Source: Siculibacillus lacustris (GTDB lineage Bacteria > Pseudomonadota > Alphaproteobacteria > Rhizobiales > Ancalomicrobiaceae). From it: a stretch of DNA of 64,000 nucleotides. Below are positions 17,021-26,977 of this stretch, one piece after another. The notes under the pieces are model-generated. The model was given only the letters and a program-made list of their open reading frames with translations. It ran no database searches and was not told the origin of the DNA. The translations under genes were made by a program, and so were the position numbers. The stretch spans positions 1 to 64,000 of the forward strand of contig NZ_SJFN01000011.1 of the NCBI RefSeq assembly GCF_004328075.1, in the 5' to 3' direction. Position 1 is the stretch's first letter; every line of letters starts with the position of its first letter.

Positions 17021-17709
17021 GGCCGGCCCTCGTCGTCGACCGGTGCAGGGTCGGCGAGATCGGCGGCGATGCGTCGCTCCATCCAGGTCCGCGCCGAACG
17101 TCCGCCGGCCCTCGGGGCGCAGAGATCGATCAGCGAACAGGCGCGACAGCGATCGGCGCGATAGACCGCCGGTGGCGTCCGCCCCTCGGTCACCATCGAT
17201 CGGAGCGCCGCCGCCGTCGCTTCCGTCTCCGTGCGGAGTTCCGCGTCGAACGGCACCCGCAGGCGCCGTCGTGTCTCGCCGTAGAACAGCGCCCCTTCCG
17301 GAACGGGCCGGCCGATCATTTCCTCGAGAGCGAGGCCCTGGGCGCAGAGTTGGACTTCGTCGGCGCGGTGGAGCTTCGGGCTGCCGCGCTTGAACTCGAC
17401 CGGCAGGGCGGTCTCGCCACCGTCGTCGGCGGGCAGGAACTCGACCAGATCGGCGACGCCGGCAACCCCGAGGCGGCGCGAGCGCAGGGCCAGAGCGGTG
17501 ACGCGGCGCAAGCCCCGTCGGCGCTTGGCGCCGGGTTCGTCGGCACTCTGATGCAGAATGCGGCCTTCGGCGGTGTAGACGTTCTCCGCCCACAGCCGCT
17601 CGACATGGATCAACGCCGCCTGACGCGGGCAGAAGACCATGTGTTGCAGCGCCGAGAGGGGAAGCAGGTCGTCGTCGCCGTCGTCCATCGCTCCCCCTCC
17701 ACCGCTCAC
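17017..17709 (-). CDS. cas4: CRISPR-associated exonuclease Cas4 (type I-C)
   Basis: 230 aa. RecB-like nuclease with an N-terminal Cys (HMVFCPRQAALIH), the metal-binding His in GRILHQSAD, Asp in VADLVEFLP, the ExK pair in PVEFKRG, and a C-terminal CRACSLIDLC that completes the four-Cys iron-sulfur site. Cas4 trims prespacers and fixes their PAM and orientation for Cas1-Cas2. ATGA overlaps link it to cas7 upstream and cas1 downstream. Confidence 0.97.
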   Translation of the reverse strand: MSGGGGAMDDGDDDLLPLSALQHMVFCPRQAALIHVERLWAENVYTAEGRILHQSADEPGAKRRRGLRRVTALALRSRRLGVAGVADLVEFLPADDGGETALPVEFKRGSPKLHRADEVQLCAQGLALEEMIGRPVPEGALFYGETRRRLRVPFDAELRTETEATAAALRSMVTEGRTPPAVYRADRCRACSLIDLCAPRAGGRSARTWMERRIAADLADPAPVDDEGRP

Positions 17710-18659
17710 AGCAGGTCGAGAACCTCGACGCCCTCGGGCAGGGCCGTAGTATCGACCGAGATGCGGTAGTCGGCGAAGGCGCGGGCCGGCGGCAGGTTGT
17801 CGAGGCGCGGATCGCCGATCGCCACCGTGTCGTCACCGGAGGCGCGGCCGACCGTCACCCGTTCGAACAGCTTGTGCGCGGGCGCGTTGCCGAGCGCCGA
17901 GGCGTGACGGAAGACCACCAGCCGCCGCGCCGCCATCTCGCCGCGTGCGGCGGAGCGGTCGTGCTCGAACAGGTTCTGCAGGGCCTCCAACAACAGCGCG
18001 AGATCGCCCTCGGAAAAGCCGGTGCGCTCGGCGAGCTTGGCAGAGACGAAGCCGTGCACCCGGTAGAGTCCGTAGGGCACGATGTATTTGCGGCCCATGG
18101 TGCGGTTGTCGGTGCGTTCGTCGCCGTCGGAGCCGTCCGCGAGCTTCGACTTTTCCTCGGCCGAAGTCGCGGCCATGCGGGTGATCGAGATTTCCAGCGG
18201 GATGATCGGCTCGATCGAGCGGGCGAAGGCGATCTGCACGGGGCCTCGCACCTGACCGCAGTTGATGCCGGTCGACATCACCGCGCCGAAGGTGCGCACA
18301 TCGAAGAAATTGTCGCACATGAAGGCGTTGAGTTTCGCCGCCTCGTCGTCGGATTTGGGGTTGAGCTTCTTGTCGGTCGCCGCCTTGGCGTCACCGTCGC
18401 GCACCGCCTTGTAGGCCTCGCGATGCTTCTCGTTGAGGATCGCCCCTTCCGAGACGTAGATGCGGAAGCCGGCCGCGTCTCCCTTGGCCAGTTCGACGTA
18501 GTTGCGGACCTTGCGCTTCAGGCTGACGTCGGAGACGAGGCCCTGGTTGGTCTCCGGATCGAGGCGCGGCAGATTGCCGGCATCGGGGTCACCATTGGGA
18601 TTGCCGTTGGAGACGTCGAAGAAGAAGACGAAGTCGTGGCGTCGGCCGAGCGTGGTCAT
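17706..18659 (-). CDS. cas7: Cascade backbone protein Cas7 (Csd2, type I-C)
   Basis: 317 aa. The N terminus (RHDFVFFFDVSNGNPNGDPD) followed by PRLDPETNQGLVSDVSLKRK is the signature of Csd2-family Cas7, which coats the crRNA in type I-C Cascade. TFGAVMSTG and GQVRGPVQIAFARSIEPI are further family motifs. Four-base overlaps with cas8c and cas4 indicate coupled translation. Length is normal. Confidence 0.98.
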   Translation of the reverse strand: MTTLGRRHDFVFFFDVSNGNPNGDPDAGNLPRLDPETNQGLVSDVSLKRKVRNYVELAKGDAAGFRIYVSEGAILNEKHREAYKAVRDGDAKAATDKKLNPKSDDEAAKLNAFMCDNFFDVRTFGAVMSTGINCGQVRGPVQIAFARSIEPIIPLEISITRMAATSAEEKSKLADGSDGDERTDNRTMGRKYIVPYGLYRVHGFVSAKLAERTGFSEGDLALLLEALQNLFEHDRSAARGEMAARRLVVFRHASALGNAPAHKLFERVTVGRASGDDTVAIGDPRLDNLPPARAFADYRISVDTTALPEGVEVLDLL

Positions 18660-20440
18660 TGTTGCGTCTCCTCAGGCACGGAAAGGGTTTCCTCCGGCTT
18701 CGGCCGGGGGCGGAAGAAATCGTTCTTCTGGTGGTAGTAGCCGATGGCGAACAGCGCCTGATGCGCCGCCGGCAGCGTCGGAACGAACAGTTTGGTCGCA
18801 TCCGCCAGTTCGAAGATCTCGCCGATGCGGCGATCGAGCGAAGTGGCCAGTCCCGGCTTTTCCTTGCGCAGCTTGGCGAGGTGGTGGGTCGCGGTACGCT
18901 GCAAGAGGGGGAAGACGGCCCGCGGGCTGGCCGAGGCGGTACCGTAATACTTGTCGCGGATGGTGGCGTTGAGCCCGGGCAGGGCCTGGGTCTGGGCATA
19001 TTCGTAGGCCGCGAACAGCCGGCCGAGCAGATAGCCCGGGTCGCGGTTGGTGGGGTCGAGCGACACGGGAACCTCCCATTCGAGATTGCGGACGAGCACG
19101 GATTTCAGGATGGCGACGCGGTGCGCGTTGACGTCGTGATCGGCACGCAACCGCGTGATCACCGACGACATCAGGGTCAGCGGATAGGGCGTGCCGGAGA
19201 GGATCGCGCGCAGCCATTCGCCGGCAAGGTTGGGGGCGATGTTCTCCGACTTGCGCAATGTCGCGGTTTCGATCAGCAGCCGCCACATCGACGGCAGCGG
19301 CTCCCTCGGCGGCGGGTCGATGCGCAACCGTTCGAGATGTTCGAGATAGCGCTGGCCGATCGCGCCGAAGTCGTCGGCGATGAAGAACCGCACCGACACC
19401 CGCGCCGCGTTGGGAGCGAGGCCGAGGACGAAGAAACGCACGCCCTCGGGCAGGTCGGGCGTCAGGTCGGTGATCGGTAGGCCCTGGCGGATCTTCTCCA
19501 GCACCGCACCGACCTTGGTCGCCTCGGCGCTTTCGTCGACCTCGGCGCTCGCTCCCATGATCTCGGCGAACCAGTCCTCGGCGAAGACCGCCGCCTCGGC
19601 GTTCGACGCATCGGCCCAGAACACGGTCGAGGCATCGCCGATCTGGATGCGGTGGCCGCTGCCCTTCTCCAGGTAGCGGTTGAGGGCGCTGACATAGGCG
19701 AAGGCGGCGGCTTCCGAGACGGGCGCGTTTTCGCCCTGTTCGTGGCCGTAGGAGGTGAAGGCGTCGAGATTGAAGGAGACGAGCGAGGCGCCCGACGACT
19801 GCGCCCCCCACACGCCCTTGATCGCCGGATGCAACCGAGCGATCGGACCGGGCTCGCCCGTCACCAGACAGGCGACTTCCTTGCTCTCACCCGCGGCTGC
19901 CAACCGCGCCCACAATGCCTTCGCCGCGGGCCGATCGTGGATGCAGGCGATCGTGCCGCCGGGGCCGCGCCGTTCGCTCTCCAGGGCGAAGACGGTGTTC
20001 TGGTCCTTCATCTCCTCCGGCCAGCCGCGCTCGGCGAAGGCTTCCGGCGTCCAGGCTTCGACGAAGCGGCGCAGCGCCACGAGGCCGGGGTCGGTTTCCG
20101 CCGCCAGGAGATCGAGATGGCGGGCGCGAAAGACGGCATGTTCCTTCGCCGTGGATCTTCCTTCAATCGCCGTCACGCCGAGGACGTAGGCGGTCTTGTC
20201 CCAAAGGGTATTTGCCGAAGGCCCCGACGTCCGCTTCACCGGCTGCGGCACCCGCATCATCCGCGGCTCGCGCTTCTTGCCTTCGCCGCCGCGCAAGTCG
20301 ATAGGCGCGCCTGCGACGGTGCCGTCGTCGTTCAACGGGATGAGAAAGCCGATCTTCTCCGACGAGAAGCCGTAGGGCGGCACCTCGCCGCGGGTTTCCA
20401 TACGCTCGTAGGCGCGCACCAGAGAGGCGAGGGGGCTCAT
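18656..20440 (-). CDS. cas8c: Cascade large subunit Cas8c (Csd1)
   Basis: 594 aa starting MSPLASLVRAYERMETRGEVP, typical of Csd1/Cas8c, the large subunit that recognises the PAM and opens the target DNA. Known features of the family include internal translation of a Cas11c small subunit from the 3' part of this gene; an internal start is plausible here but I did not locate one with certainty. Linked by ATGA overlaps to cas5 and cas7. Confidence 0.97.
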   Translation of the reverse strand: MSPLASLVRAYERMETRGEVPPYGFSSEKIGFLIPLNDDGTVAGAPIDLRGGEGKKREPRMMRVPQPVKRTSGPSANTLWDKTAYVLGVTAIEGRSTAKEHAVFRARHLDLLAAETDPGLVALRRFVEAWTPEAFAERGWPEEMKDQNTVFALESERRGPGGTIACIHDRPAAKALWARLAAAGESKEVACLVTGEPGPIARLHPAIKGVWGAQSSGASLVSFNLDAFTSYGHEQGENAPVSEAAAFAYVSALNRYLEKGSGHRIQIGDASTVFWADASNAEAAVFAEDWFAEIMGASAEVDESAEATKVGAVLEKIRQGLPITDLTPDLPEGVRFFVLGLAPNAARVSVRFFIADDFGAIGQRYLEHLERLRIDPPPREPLPSMWRLLIETATLRKSENIAPNLAGEWLRAILSGTPYPLTLMSSVITRLRADHDVNAHRVAILKSVLVRNLEWEVPVSLDPTNRDPGYLLGRLFAAYEYAQTQALPGLNATIRDKYYGTASASPRAVFPLLQRTATHHLAKLRKEKPGLATSLDRRIGEIFELADATKLFVPTLPAAHQALFAIGYYHQKNDFFRPRPKPEETLSVPEETQQ

Positions 20441-21102
20441 CGGCGGATCTCCGGCGAATCGGGACGTGGCACCCGCATCACGCCGTTCTCCAGCCGGGCG
20501 CGGAAGAACAGCGACGAGCGATCACCACCGTGGTCGATGTCCCACAGCATGAAGCCGAGGTCGCGGCTCTCGTCGATCGCCGGGGGCAGGGGGGCATCGG
20601 GGGGGAGAAGCTCGAAGGCGGCGGGGAACTCGCGCGTGCCCAGGCACGGCTGGTGGAAGCACTGACCGCGCGCGGCGCGCCGATTGAACGTGTCGAGGTG
20701 CTTGCCCTCGTTGTCCTCCGGCCCCGCCTTGGCCGTTAGTTCGAAATGCGCCTCGACGACATAGGCGACGCTGACCAGAACGGTCGAAGCGCGTTGCTGG
20801 CGATCCTCGTCGACGCGCAGGCGCAGGTCGCCGAGATCGCCCGATTTCATCGCCGCCCGCGCCTTCGACGCCGGCACCTTGTGGCCGACCTCGTTGCGGC
20901 GGATCGACTGGAAACGGATCGGCTTCAACACATGGATGGCGTCGACGACCCAGCGGATCGCCGGCTTCCAATGGATCGCCTCGAGAATTCCGCGCGCTGC
21001 GGAAGGCGTCATCACGTCATAGGAGACGCGTTCGACCTTCATCTCCGGCCGAGTGAAGCAGGCGTAGTCGCCGGATACCAGAAGTCTGATGCCGTAGGGC
21101 AT
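20437..21102 (-). CDS. cas5c: pre-crRNA processing endoribonuclease Cas5c (Cas5d)
   Basis: 221 aa starting MPYGIRLLVSGDYACFTRPE, with the family hallmarks VERVSYDVMTPSAARGILEA and IHWKPAIRW. In type I-C, which lacks Cas6, Cas5c cuts the repeat hairpin and stays on the crRNA 5' handle. The ATG at 21102 is chosen because it matches family starts; the frame stays open further upstream only over cas3 sequence. It begins 11 bp after the cas3 stop. Confidence 0.97.
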   Translation of the reverse strand: MPYGIRLLVSGDYACFTRPEMKVERVSYDVMTPSAARGILEAIHWKPAIRWVVDAIHVLKPIRFQSIRRNEVGHKVPASKARAAMKSGDLGDLRLRVDEDRQQRASTVLVSVAYVVEAHFELTAKAGPEDNEGKHLDTFNRRAARGQCFHQPCLGTREFPAAFELLPPDAPLPPAIDESRDLGFMLWDIDHGGDRSSLFFRARLENGVMRVPRPDSPEIRR

Positions 21103-21113
21103 GGCGGTCCTTC

Positions 21114-23381
21114 TCAAGCCATCAGCAGATCGAGGTCGTTGCCGTCGGCCGCCTCCCAATGGAGGCCGACGTCGGCGCGGTAGAGTTTGTCGGTGACGAG
21201 CACGGCAAACTGGTCGCCGAGGTCTCTTTCTCGGATCAGGCGGACATCGCCGCGCGCGATCAGGCCGAAGCGGATCCGCGGGGGTATCTGGACGAGGAAC
21301 CGTTGTAGCTTGCGTGCGGCGCTGCCGGGCGGCAGGAAGCTCCGCTCGAGATCGTCGATCGCCTGCTTCGCCTCGGCCTCGATCGCCACGATCACCGGCG
21401 CCATCTCGCTGTCGATCAGCCGAAACGCCTCGCCGACCTTGCGATAGTCGAACGACGGCACCCCGGCGGAGAGCCGCCAAGCCTTCATCACGCCGTGCAC
21501 GTCGAGCCGCTCCGGCCCGATCCGCCAGAACACTTCGCCGAAATAGTCGCGGATCGCCGCATTGGTCAGGAGGTCGTCGTGACGCGCGCTCACCCGCCCC
21601 ATGTCGGCGACGAGGCCGGCAATCTCGCGCGGCGGCGGATGATCAGGGGCTCGGAACACCGTGACCAGACTCTCGTCGATCGGCCGTTTGCCCTCGCGGT
21701 TGCAGCGCCCGGCGGCCTGGGCGATCTGGTCGAGCCCGGCTTCGGCCCGCCAGACGCGCGGAAAGTCGACGTCGACCCCGGCTTCGACCAAACTCGTGGC
21801 GATCACCCGGCAAGGGCGGCCGTCCTTCAGCCGTTGGCGTACGCCGGCGAGGATGCGGACGCGATCGGCGGCATATTGCCGGGTCGAGAGGTGGGTCACG
21901 CCGTCGAGCCCGGCGGCGCGCGCGCAGTCGAATAGCGCCAGAGCATGGCGCCGACTGTTGACGATGACGAGGCCCTGGCGGCTCGCCTCCAGCGCGCTCA
22001 CCAGCGCCTCGTCGTCGAGATCTCCGACCCGGGCGAGCCGTACCCTCGCCAGCGCCCTGGTCAGTCGATCCGGTTCCGGCGCCAGTTCGCGGCTCGGGTC
22101 GAGGTCGGGCCCGTCGGGAAATCCGTCGGCTTTCCCCAAAGCCGGCTGGGTCGCGGTACACAGCACCACCGATGTGCCGTAGCGCTTGGCCAATTCTCCA
22201 ATCGCCGCGACGCAGGGCCGCAGCACCGGCCGCGGGATGGTCTGCGCCTCGTCGAGGACGATCACCGCGCGGGCCAGGTTGTGCAGCCGCCGCGCCCGCG
22301 ACGGGCGATGCGAATGCAGGCTCTCGAACAGTTGGACATTGGTGGTCACCACGATCGGTGCCGCCCAGTCCTCCATGGCGAGGCGCAACTTGTCGCGCGC
22401 CGTACGCCCGCCGAGCTTCTCTTCGTCGATCGAGGAATGATGTTCCAGCACTACGTCGTCGCCGAGTACGTCGCGGAAGATCTCCGCCGTCTGGTCGATC
22501 ACCGAAGTAAAGGGGATGGCATAGACGATGCGATCGAGGCCGTGGCGCTTGGCGTGATCGAGCGCGAAGGCGAGCGACGCCAGAGTCTTGCCGCCGCCGG
22601 TCGGCACCGTCAGGGTGAACAGGCCGGTCGACTTCGCCGCGCCGGCCCGGACGTTGCCGAGAATCTCCCCGCGCAGCCGGTTGACCGGGGTATCGGCAGC
22701 CCCCGCGGCGAGGGCCGCCATGTGGGCGTCGAGCCGGACAATGAGCCGATCGACGACGTCGGGCAGTCGCGGCCAATCGCGATCGACCGGTTTGCCCTCC
22801 GCGGCCGCATAGAAGGCCTCAGTGTCGCGAAAGTCGGCGTCGACCAGGGTGGAAAAGACCATACGGCCGAAGAATGCCAGGGCGCGGGGTAGACGCTCCG
22901 GGCCACTCTTCACGTCCGAGAGATCGAATGGTGGCATCAGTCCGGTCGCGTCTGGCGCAATCTCATTCCGCCACTGATCGACCAATGGCTCCAACTCGCG
23001 CGAGAACCGATCATCGAGCGCACCGACGGTGCCGATGCTGTCGGGCAGGCCGGCGTGGTGCCCGGCGATCGCATGGGCGAGGATGCGGGCGATCAAGAGA
23101 TCCGGGGTCTGGAGCCTCGGGTTCGACGGCGTGGCGAGCGTCACAGCCATCTTGGCGCCGGCCGTGGCATGATCGACCTTGCCCCAGTCGTCACGGATGC
23201 GCCTCTGGAAGGCGAGAGTGTATTTACCGAGATCGTGCAACAGACCGGCGTACCGAGCCGCCGTCGTCGCGCCGAACTTGCCACCTCGCGCCCCCGCCAG
23301 GGCGCCGACGGCAACGAGGTGATCCGCGAGGGGCTGCCAACCGGACTCAGGACGTTCTGTCAGAGAATGGGCGTGAAACAT
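21114..23381 (-). CDS. cas3: CRISPR helicase-nuclease Cas3 with N-terminal HD domain
   Basis: 755 aa. An HD nuclease domain comes first (LLHDLGK near residue 47, then HATAGAKMA and HAIAGHHAGLPD). The superfamily 2 helicase follows: TVPTGGGKT near residue 256, VIVLDEAQTI near 373, CTATQP, and the C-terminal QAAGRCNREG motif VI. Cas3 degrades DNA targets marked by Cascade. It is the first gene of the seven-gene cas operon. The DEAQ rather than DEAH box is seen in other I-C Cas3 proteins. Confidence 0.98.
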   Translation of the reverse strand: MFHAHSLTERPESGWQPLADHLVAVGALAGARGGKFGATTAARYAGLLHDLGKYTLAFQRRIRDDWGKVDHATAGAKMAVTLATPSNPRLQTPDLLIARILAHAIAGHHAGLPDSIGTVGALDDRFSRELEPLVDQWRNEIAPDATGLMPPFDLSDVKSGPERLPRALAFFGRMVFSTLVDADFRDTEAFYAAAEGKPVDRDWPRLPDVVDRLIVRLDAHMAALAAGAADTPVNRLRGEILGNVRAGAAKSTGLFTLTVPTGGGKTLASLAFALDHAKRHGLDRIVYAIPFTSVIDQTAEIFRDVLGDDVVLEHHSSIDEEKLGGRTARDKLRLAMEDWAAPIVVTTNVQLFESLHSHRPSRARRLHNLARAVIVLDEAQTIPRPVLRPCVAAIGELAKRYGTSVVLCTATQPALGKADGFPDGPDLDPSRELAPEPDRLTRALARVRLARVGDLDDEALVSALEASRQGLVIVNSRRHALALFDCARAAGLDGVTHLSTRQYAADRVRILAGVRQRLKDGRPCRVIATSLVEAGVDVDFPRVWRAEAGLDQIAQAAGRCNREGKRPIDESLVTVFRAPDHPPPREIAGLVADMGRVSARHDDLLTNAAIRDYFGEVFWRIGPERLDVHGVMKAWRLSAGVPSFDYRKVGEAFRLIDSEMAPVIVAIEAEAKQAIDDLERSFLPPGSAARKLQRFLVQIPPRIRFGLIARGDVRLIRERDLGDQFAVLVTDKLYRADVGLHWEAADGNDLDLLMA

Positions 23382-23408
23382 GGGGGCACCGACTCAGGAC
23401 AATAACAA

Positions 23409-23735
23409 TCAAACGCTGTTTTTCGTATTTTCGCAACGAATGAGGAGCAAGAAAATCTCCGATTCTTCAATGCTCTGCCGAGGAAAATTCGGAAGGGTCG
23501 GAGATGGGACCTCAAGCTGAGCAGAACATATTTGCAGCAAATCCGGCGTAGCCCTCGACCTGGGTCTGAAGCTTTCCTCGCTGATGAATGTATCAAGTCG
23601 GCTGGCTTTCGATTTGCTCCGCTTCGGCATGGTGCCGAGCGATAGCCCAGCGCCGCACCACCGGTGGCAGGGAGCCGTATGGCTACCGTGCGAAATGACA
23701 ATTGATCCAGTCGGCTCGGCGGCGGAGCGTTTCAT
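23409..23735 (-). CDS. possible small protein coupled to the primase/helicase gene, unknown
   Basis: A 108-aa frame whose ATG overlaps the stop of the preceding gene as ATGA (23732-23735) and which ends 27 bp before cas3. The overlap is the main argument. The sequence (MKRSAAEPTGSIVISHGSHT...) has no motif, its composition is not clearly protein-like, and the stretch is less GC-rich than the surroundings. If it is not a gene, this 350-bp gap (23382-23731) is simply the region that must hold the cas3 promoter. Confidence 0.3.
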   Translation of the reverse strand: MKRSAAEPTGSIVISHGSHTAPCHRWCGAGLSLGTMPKRSKSKASRLDTFISEESFRPRSRATPDLLQICSAQLEVPSPTLPNFPRQSIEESEIFLLLIRCENTKNSV

Positions 23736-26008
23736 GAGGAGCGCTTCTCGCGCGGGACGATCGAGATGAGGCGCTCACCTGAGTGGCGCTTGATGACGCT
23801 CAGGCCGACGTGGTCGAGGAGTGGGATCGCGCGCTCGAGATGGTTTCCGAGGGACGCGACGCCCTTCGGCCACGCCGCCGATTTCTGCGTCGAGAACGGG
23901 GTGAATTCTTCCCGTTCGATCTCGCGGAGGAGTGCCGTGGCGGTGTTGTGCCAGCCGGTCGGGTATTCCTTCGTCACGAAGGCGAAGATCGCGGTGGCGA
24001 CGGGATTTGCTTCGAAGGCGGCCTCTGAGATTTCCCTGCGGTTTTGTGCGTAGGCCTTGAGGAACTCCTCGGGGTCGACGCCGGCGCCGGGGAGGGCGGC
24101 ACAGGCGAATTTCATGAAGCCGGCGAGGCGGCTCATCTTGTCGAACTCGCGCTTGTCAATATCGGCGAGGCCGCGCGACATGGCGTCGAGCAGCACGCCG
24201 AGCACCTTGGGGCGCGCCTCGGCCCATAGGCGATCGAAGTCCTCACTCGATATGCGGTGTGCATCGGAGATCGGTCGGAGGCGGACGACCATGGCGCGGT
24301 CGGCCAAGTCCGGTTGGGTGACGATGTTGGGAATTCCGTTCAACAGGATTGGTTTGCAGACCCGAATGATGACCTCTTCTGTGTCGGAGCCGAGCTTTCT
24401 CGTGGCGTAGCCGGCTCCGGTCGAGATGCGGCAGAGGGCGTCACCGAGCCATGCGGCCAAGGCCGAGATGTTGTCGAACGACTGGACTTGGCTTTTCATC
24501 GACGCAATGAAGAGGTCGCGTTCGTCGCGCGGCGGCGTCCGGGCGTCGGCTTCGTTCGGGTCGATCAAGGACCGCAGCAGGTTCGACAGTGTCGACTTGC
24601 CGGAGCCCTGCCGTGAGTTCAAGACCATGATCGGGAACGGTCCGATCGACCGGAGTGCGCCCAGCATCCAGGCGACGACGATGGGGAAATCGTCGGGTTC
24701 GACATTGGAGGTGAACGGGGCGAGCAGCGTCTTGATGTCGTGTTCGACACATTCGACCGGCTCGGGCAGCGCGCGCATACCGGGATTGCGGATGAACGGA
24801 AGGTCGTGATTGCTGAGAATTGACCAGCCGTCCGGTCGGATCTCGATCGCTCGCCATTCCTTGTCGCATAGATCGATGTAGTAGTTTCCGCCCCGCGCGC
24901 CGACCCGGACCCACACTCCGGTCGGCTTGTTCTTGTAGGATAGCGCATCGGCACCACGCAAGGCGCTGTCGATGGCGACGGAGGACGGGACGCGTCCGTA
25001 TTCGTCGAGATACCTGGCGGTGAGCCACCTTCGGAAGGGCGTCGAATCGACGGGCCAACTCTCGTAGTGCTCCGCGATCGGAAACGTAGCGTAGGAGACT
25101 TCGCGGAGATCTCGCCATAGGCAGGCGTCGGCGAGATAGGCGAGCAAGACGTCACTGTCGCGGACACGGGCGGCGATTTCGTTCTCGATGCTGTCGGCCG
25201 ACGCTTCTGCCGGGCGGATCTTGCGCGGCCGACCCCGGCCCCGTTTGACGGCGGCGAGCGAAATCACGTTCGAGGCGGTGGTGCCCGTCCCCTCGGCTTC
25301 GGCGATGTCGCCGCCGATTGGGCGAGCAGAGATGATCAAGGCGAGCGCACGCGCGGCAGCACCCTCGCCCTCGGCTTCGAGGTCGGCGAGATCCCATCCC
25401 TTCGCCACGCCCTCCGGGGGTGAGCAGACGGTGACCGATATGGCGCCAGCCTCCGCCACCAGACGGGCTACGTCGGCCGCGTAGCGCGTGCCCGGCTCGT
25501 CCGCATCGGGGACGATGACGACAGGGCGACGCTTCAACGGCGACCAATCCGCCCTACTGGCCGACTTCGAACCATTCGGGGAGGTGACGACGACGTGGTC
25601 GGGCAACAGGCGGCGGCCGGCCTCCGCGGCCTTCTCGCCCTCGACGACCACCACGGTGGCATCGGGGTGAGCGGCGAGGAGGTCGAGGCCGAAGAGCGGG
25701 CGCGGCGCGGGGAACGCTTCGTAGCGCCAGATCAGGCGCCTGGAGCCCTCGGGGCTGAACACGGCGAGCGGGCGGAATTGCTTTCCGTCGGGACCATCGA
25801 ATCGGAGCGCATAGCCGAGGATGGCACCCTCGGCGTTGCGATAGGTCCACACGCCAGAGGGCTCGCCGAGTTTGGGATGGTTGAACACCGGCTTCGGAGC
25901 GTCCACCGGCACGGGCATCACACACGTGTAGACCGGCGGCGGCGGGAGGCCGTCGCCGGTATTCTCGGGGGGTTCGGAGCCCAGTGGCGCGAAGGGGTTT
26001 TCACTCAA
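23732..26008 (-). CDS. mobile-element primase/D5-like helicase (Toprim-like domain plus ATPase)
   Basis: 758 aa from a TTG start that overlaps the previous gene by 8 nt; the first in-frame ATG would be residue 30. The N-terminal part has a Toprim-like module (VVVVEGEKAAEAG and VVIVPDADEPG). The C-terminal part is an ATPase with a P loop in VLNSRQGSGKSTLSNLLRSL, followed by DADALC-like and ILLNGIPNIV segments as in D5-type helicases of phages and satellites. It probably opens and primes the element's replication origin. It ends a chain of four coupled genes that starts with the AlpA-like gene. Confidence 0.85.
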   Translation of the reverse strand: MSENPFAPLGSEPPENTGDGLPPPPVYTCVMPVPVDAPKPVFNHPKLGEPSGVWTYRNAEGAILGYALRFDGPDGKQFRPLAVFSPEGSRRLIWRYEAFPAPRPLFGLDLLAAHPDATVVVVEGEKAAEAGRRLLPDHVVVTSPNGSKSASRADWSPLKRRPVVIVPDADEPGTRYAADVARLVAEAGAISVTVCSPPEGVAKGWDLADLEAEGEGAAARALALIISARPIGGDIAEAEGTGTTASNVISLAAVKRGRGRPRKIRPAEASADSIENEIAARVRDSDVLLAYLADACLWRDLREVSYATFPIAEHYESWPVDSTPFRRWLTARYLDEYGRVPSSVAIDSALRGADALSYKNKPTGVWVRVGARGGNYYIDLCDKEWRAIEIRPDGWSILSNHDLPFIRNPGMRALPEPVECVEHDIKTLLAPFTSNVEPDDFPIVVAWMLGALRSIGPFPIMVLNSRQGSGKSTLSNLLRSLIDPNEADARTPPRDERDLFIASMKSQVQSFDNISALAAWLGDALCRISTGAGYATRKLGSDTEEVIIRVCKPILLNGIPNIVTQPDLADRAMVVRLRPISDAHRISSEDFDRLWAEARPKVLGVLLDAMSRGLADIDKREFDKMSRLAGFMKFACAALPGAGVDPEEFLKAYAQNRREISEAAFEANPVATAIFAFVTKEYPTGWHNTATALLREIEREEFTPFSTQKSAAWPKGVASLGNHLERAIPLLDHVGLSVIKRHSGERLISIVPREKRSS

Positions 26009-26318
26009 AGGGGTCGACCCCCATCATTTCGGCGACCTTGATCGCAGCTTCGCGCTGGTCGATCGAGAACAGGTAGGCGGCGAGCGAGATCAGATCGCCG
26101 CCCGAAGCGCCGTCGGCGGCGTCTAGCCATCGGCCGTTGCTCAGGTTGACCTTGAACGAGCCGAGGTGCTTGTCGCCTCGGCGCGGGTTGAGGCCGACCC
26201 ACTCGCGGCCCTCACGGCGGCCGTTGGGAACCCAGCGCGGCACGATCGCCGCCGCCCGACCGAGGGCGGCGGAAGCGATCCGGGCGAAGTCTACGGAACG
26301 ACCCAGGCGACGGTTCAT
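26001..26318 (-). CDS. small primase-associated protein of the satellite module
   Basis: 105 aa, ATGA-coupled to the gene before and overlapping the primase/helicase gene after it. WVGLNPRRGDKHLGSFKVNL, GRWLDAADGASGGDLISLAA and AIKVAEMMGV resemble the N-terminal region of DnaG/Toprim-type primases (zinc-ribbon-like domain) but without cysteines. It may be the split-off first domain of the downstream primase. The function is inferred from similarity and position. Confidence 0.75.
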   Translation of the reverse strand: MNRRLGRSVDFARIASAALGRAAAIVPRWVPNGRREGREWVGLNPRRGDKHLGSFKVNLSNGRWLDAADGASGGDLISLAAYLFSIDQREAAIKVAEMMGVDPFE

Positions 26319-26977
26319 GGGCGCACCTCCTTCGGGATCGGCGCGCATTCGTCGATCGCGTCGGCGATCTTGAGGGCGGCATCGGGCGGGATCTTCCACT
26401 TGAAGATGGTTTCGAGCAGGCGCACCGCCGCGACACCGTCGGGCACGGCACCGAGCGCGAGGACGAAGCGCCGCAGGTTGCGACCGGCGCGGCGGTGGCC
26501 GTCGGCGTGGGTGATTGACCACGCACCCGTGGTCGGGTTCACCACGATCTCCGATGCGCCGATCTTCGCGCGAACCTCGCCATCATTTCCCGGCACGCCG
26601 CCGACGAGAGCCTTGATCACGGCGCCGCGGATCTCCGGGCCGGCGGCCGTGAGGCTGTCTGCGACGTTGGCGCGGCGGTTGAAGACGCCGAATTCGCAAA
26701 GTGGTGCATGAGCGATGTGCGGTAGATCGCGCAGGCTCCTACCCGCACCTGTGATGACGAACTCGATGGGCCGCCCGATGAGCGGATTGCGGTTGTAGTG
26801 ATGCTGCTTGGAGTAACCGGCACAGGTGGTCAAGGTGCCCCGAAACGCGCAGGCGGGATCGTAATCCCAGGTGCGGGCCTCCTCGCCCCACGGGTCGAAG
26901 ATGACGATCTGGCCGTGGGTCGTCCATGCGCGCGGCACGATGGTGGCGAGGAAGCGGCGAGGGACGTGGTAGCTCAT
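26315..26977 (-). CDS. conserved hypothetical protein of the satellite replication operon
   Basis: 220 aa starting MSYHVPRRFLATIVPRAWTT. The ATG overlaps the stop of the AlpA-like gene (ATGA) and its own stop overlaps the next start in the same way. I recognise no catalytic motif; the start (WTTHGQIVIFDPWGEEARTW) and the end (KWKIPPDAALKIADAIDE) look like folded segments. The frame remains open 124 codons further upstream but would run through the AlpA-like gene, so the coupled start is preferred. Confidence 0.75.
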   Translation of the reverse strand: MSYHVPRRFLATIVPRAWTTHGQIVIFDPWGEEARTWDYDPACAFRGTLTTCAGYSKQHHYNRNPLIGRPIEFVITGAGRSLRDLPHIAHAPLCEFGVFNRRANVADSLTAAGPEIRGAVIKALVGGVPGNDGEVRAKIGASEIVVNPTTGAWSITHADGHRRAGRNLRRFVLALGAVPDGVAAVRLLETIFKWKIPPDAALKIADAIDECAPIPKEVRP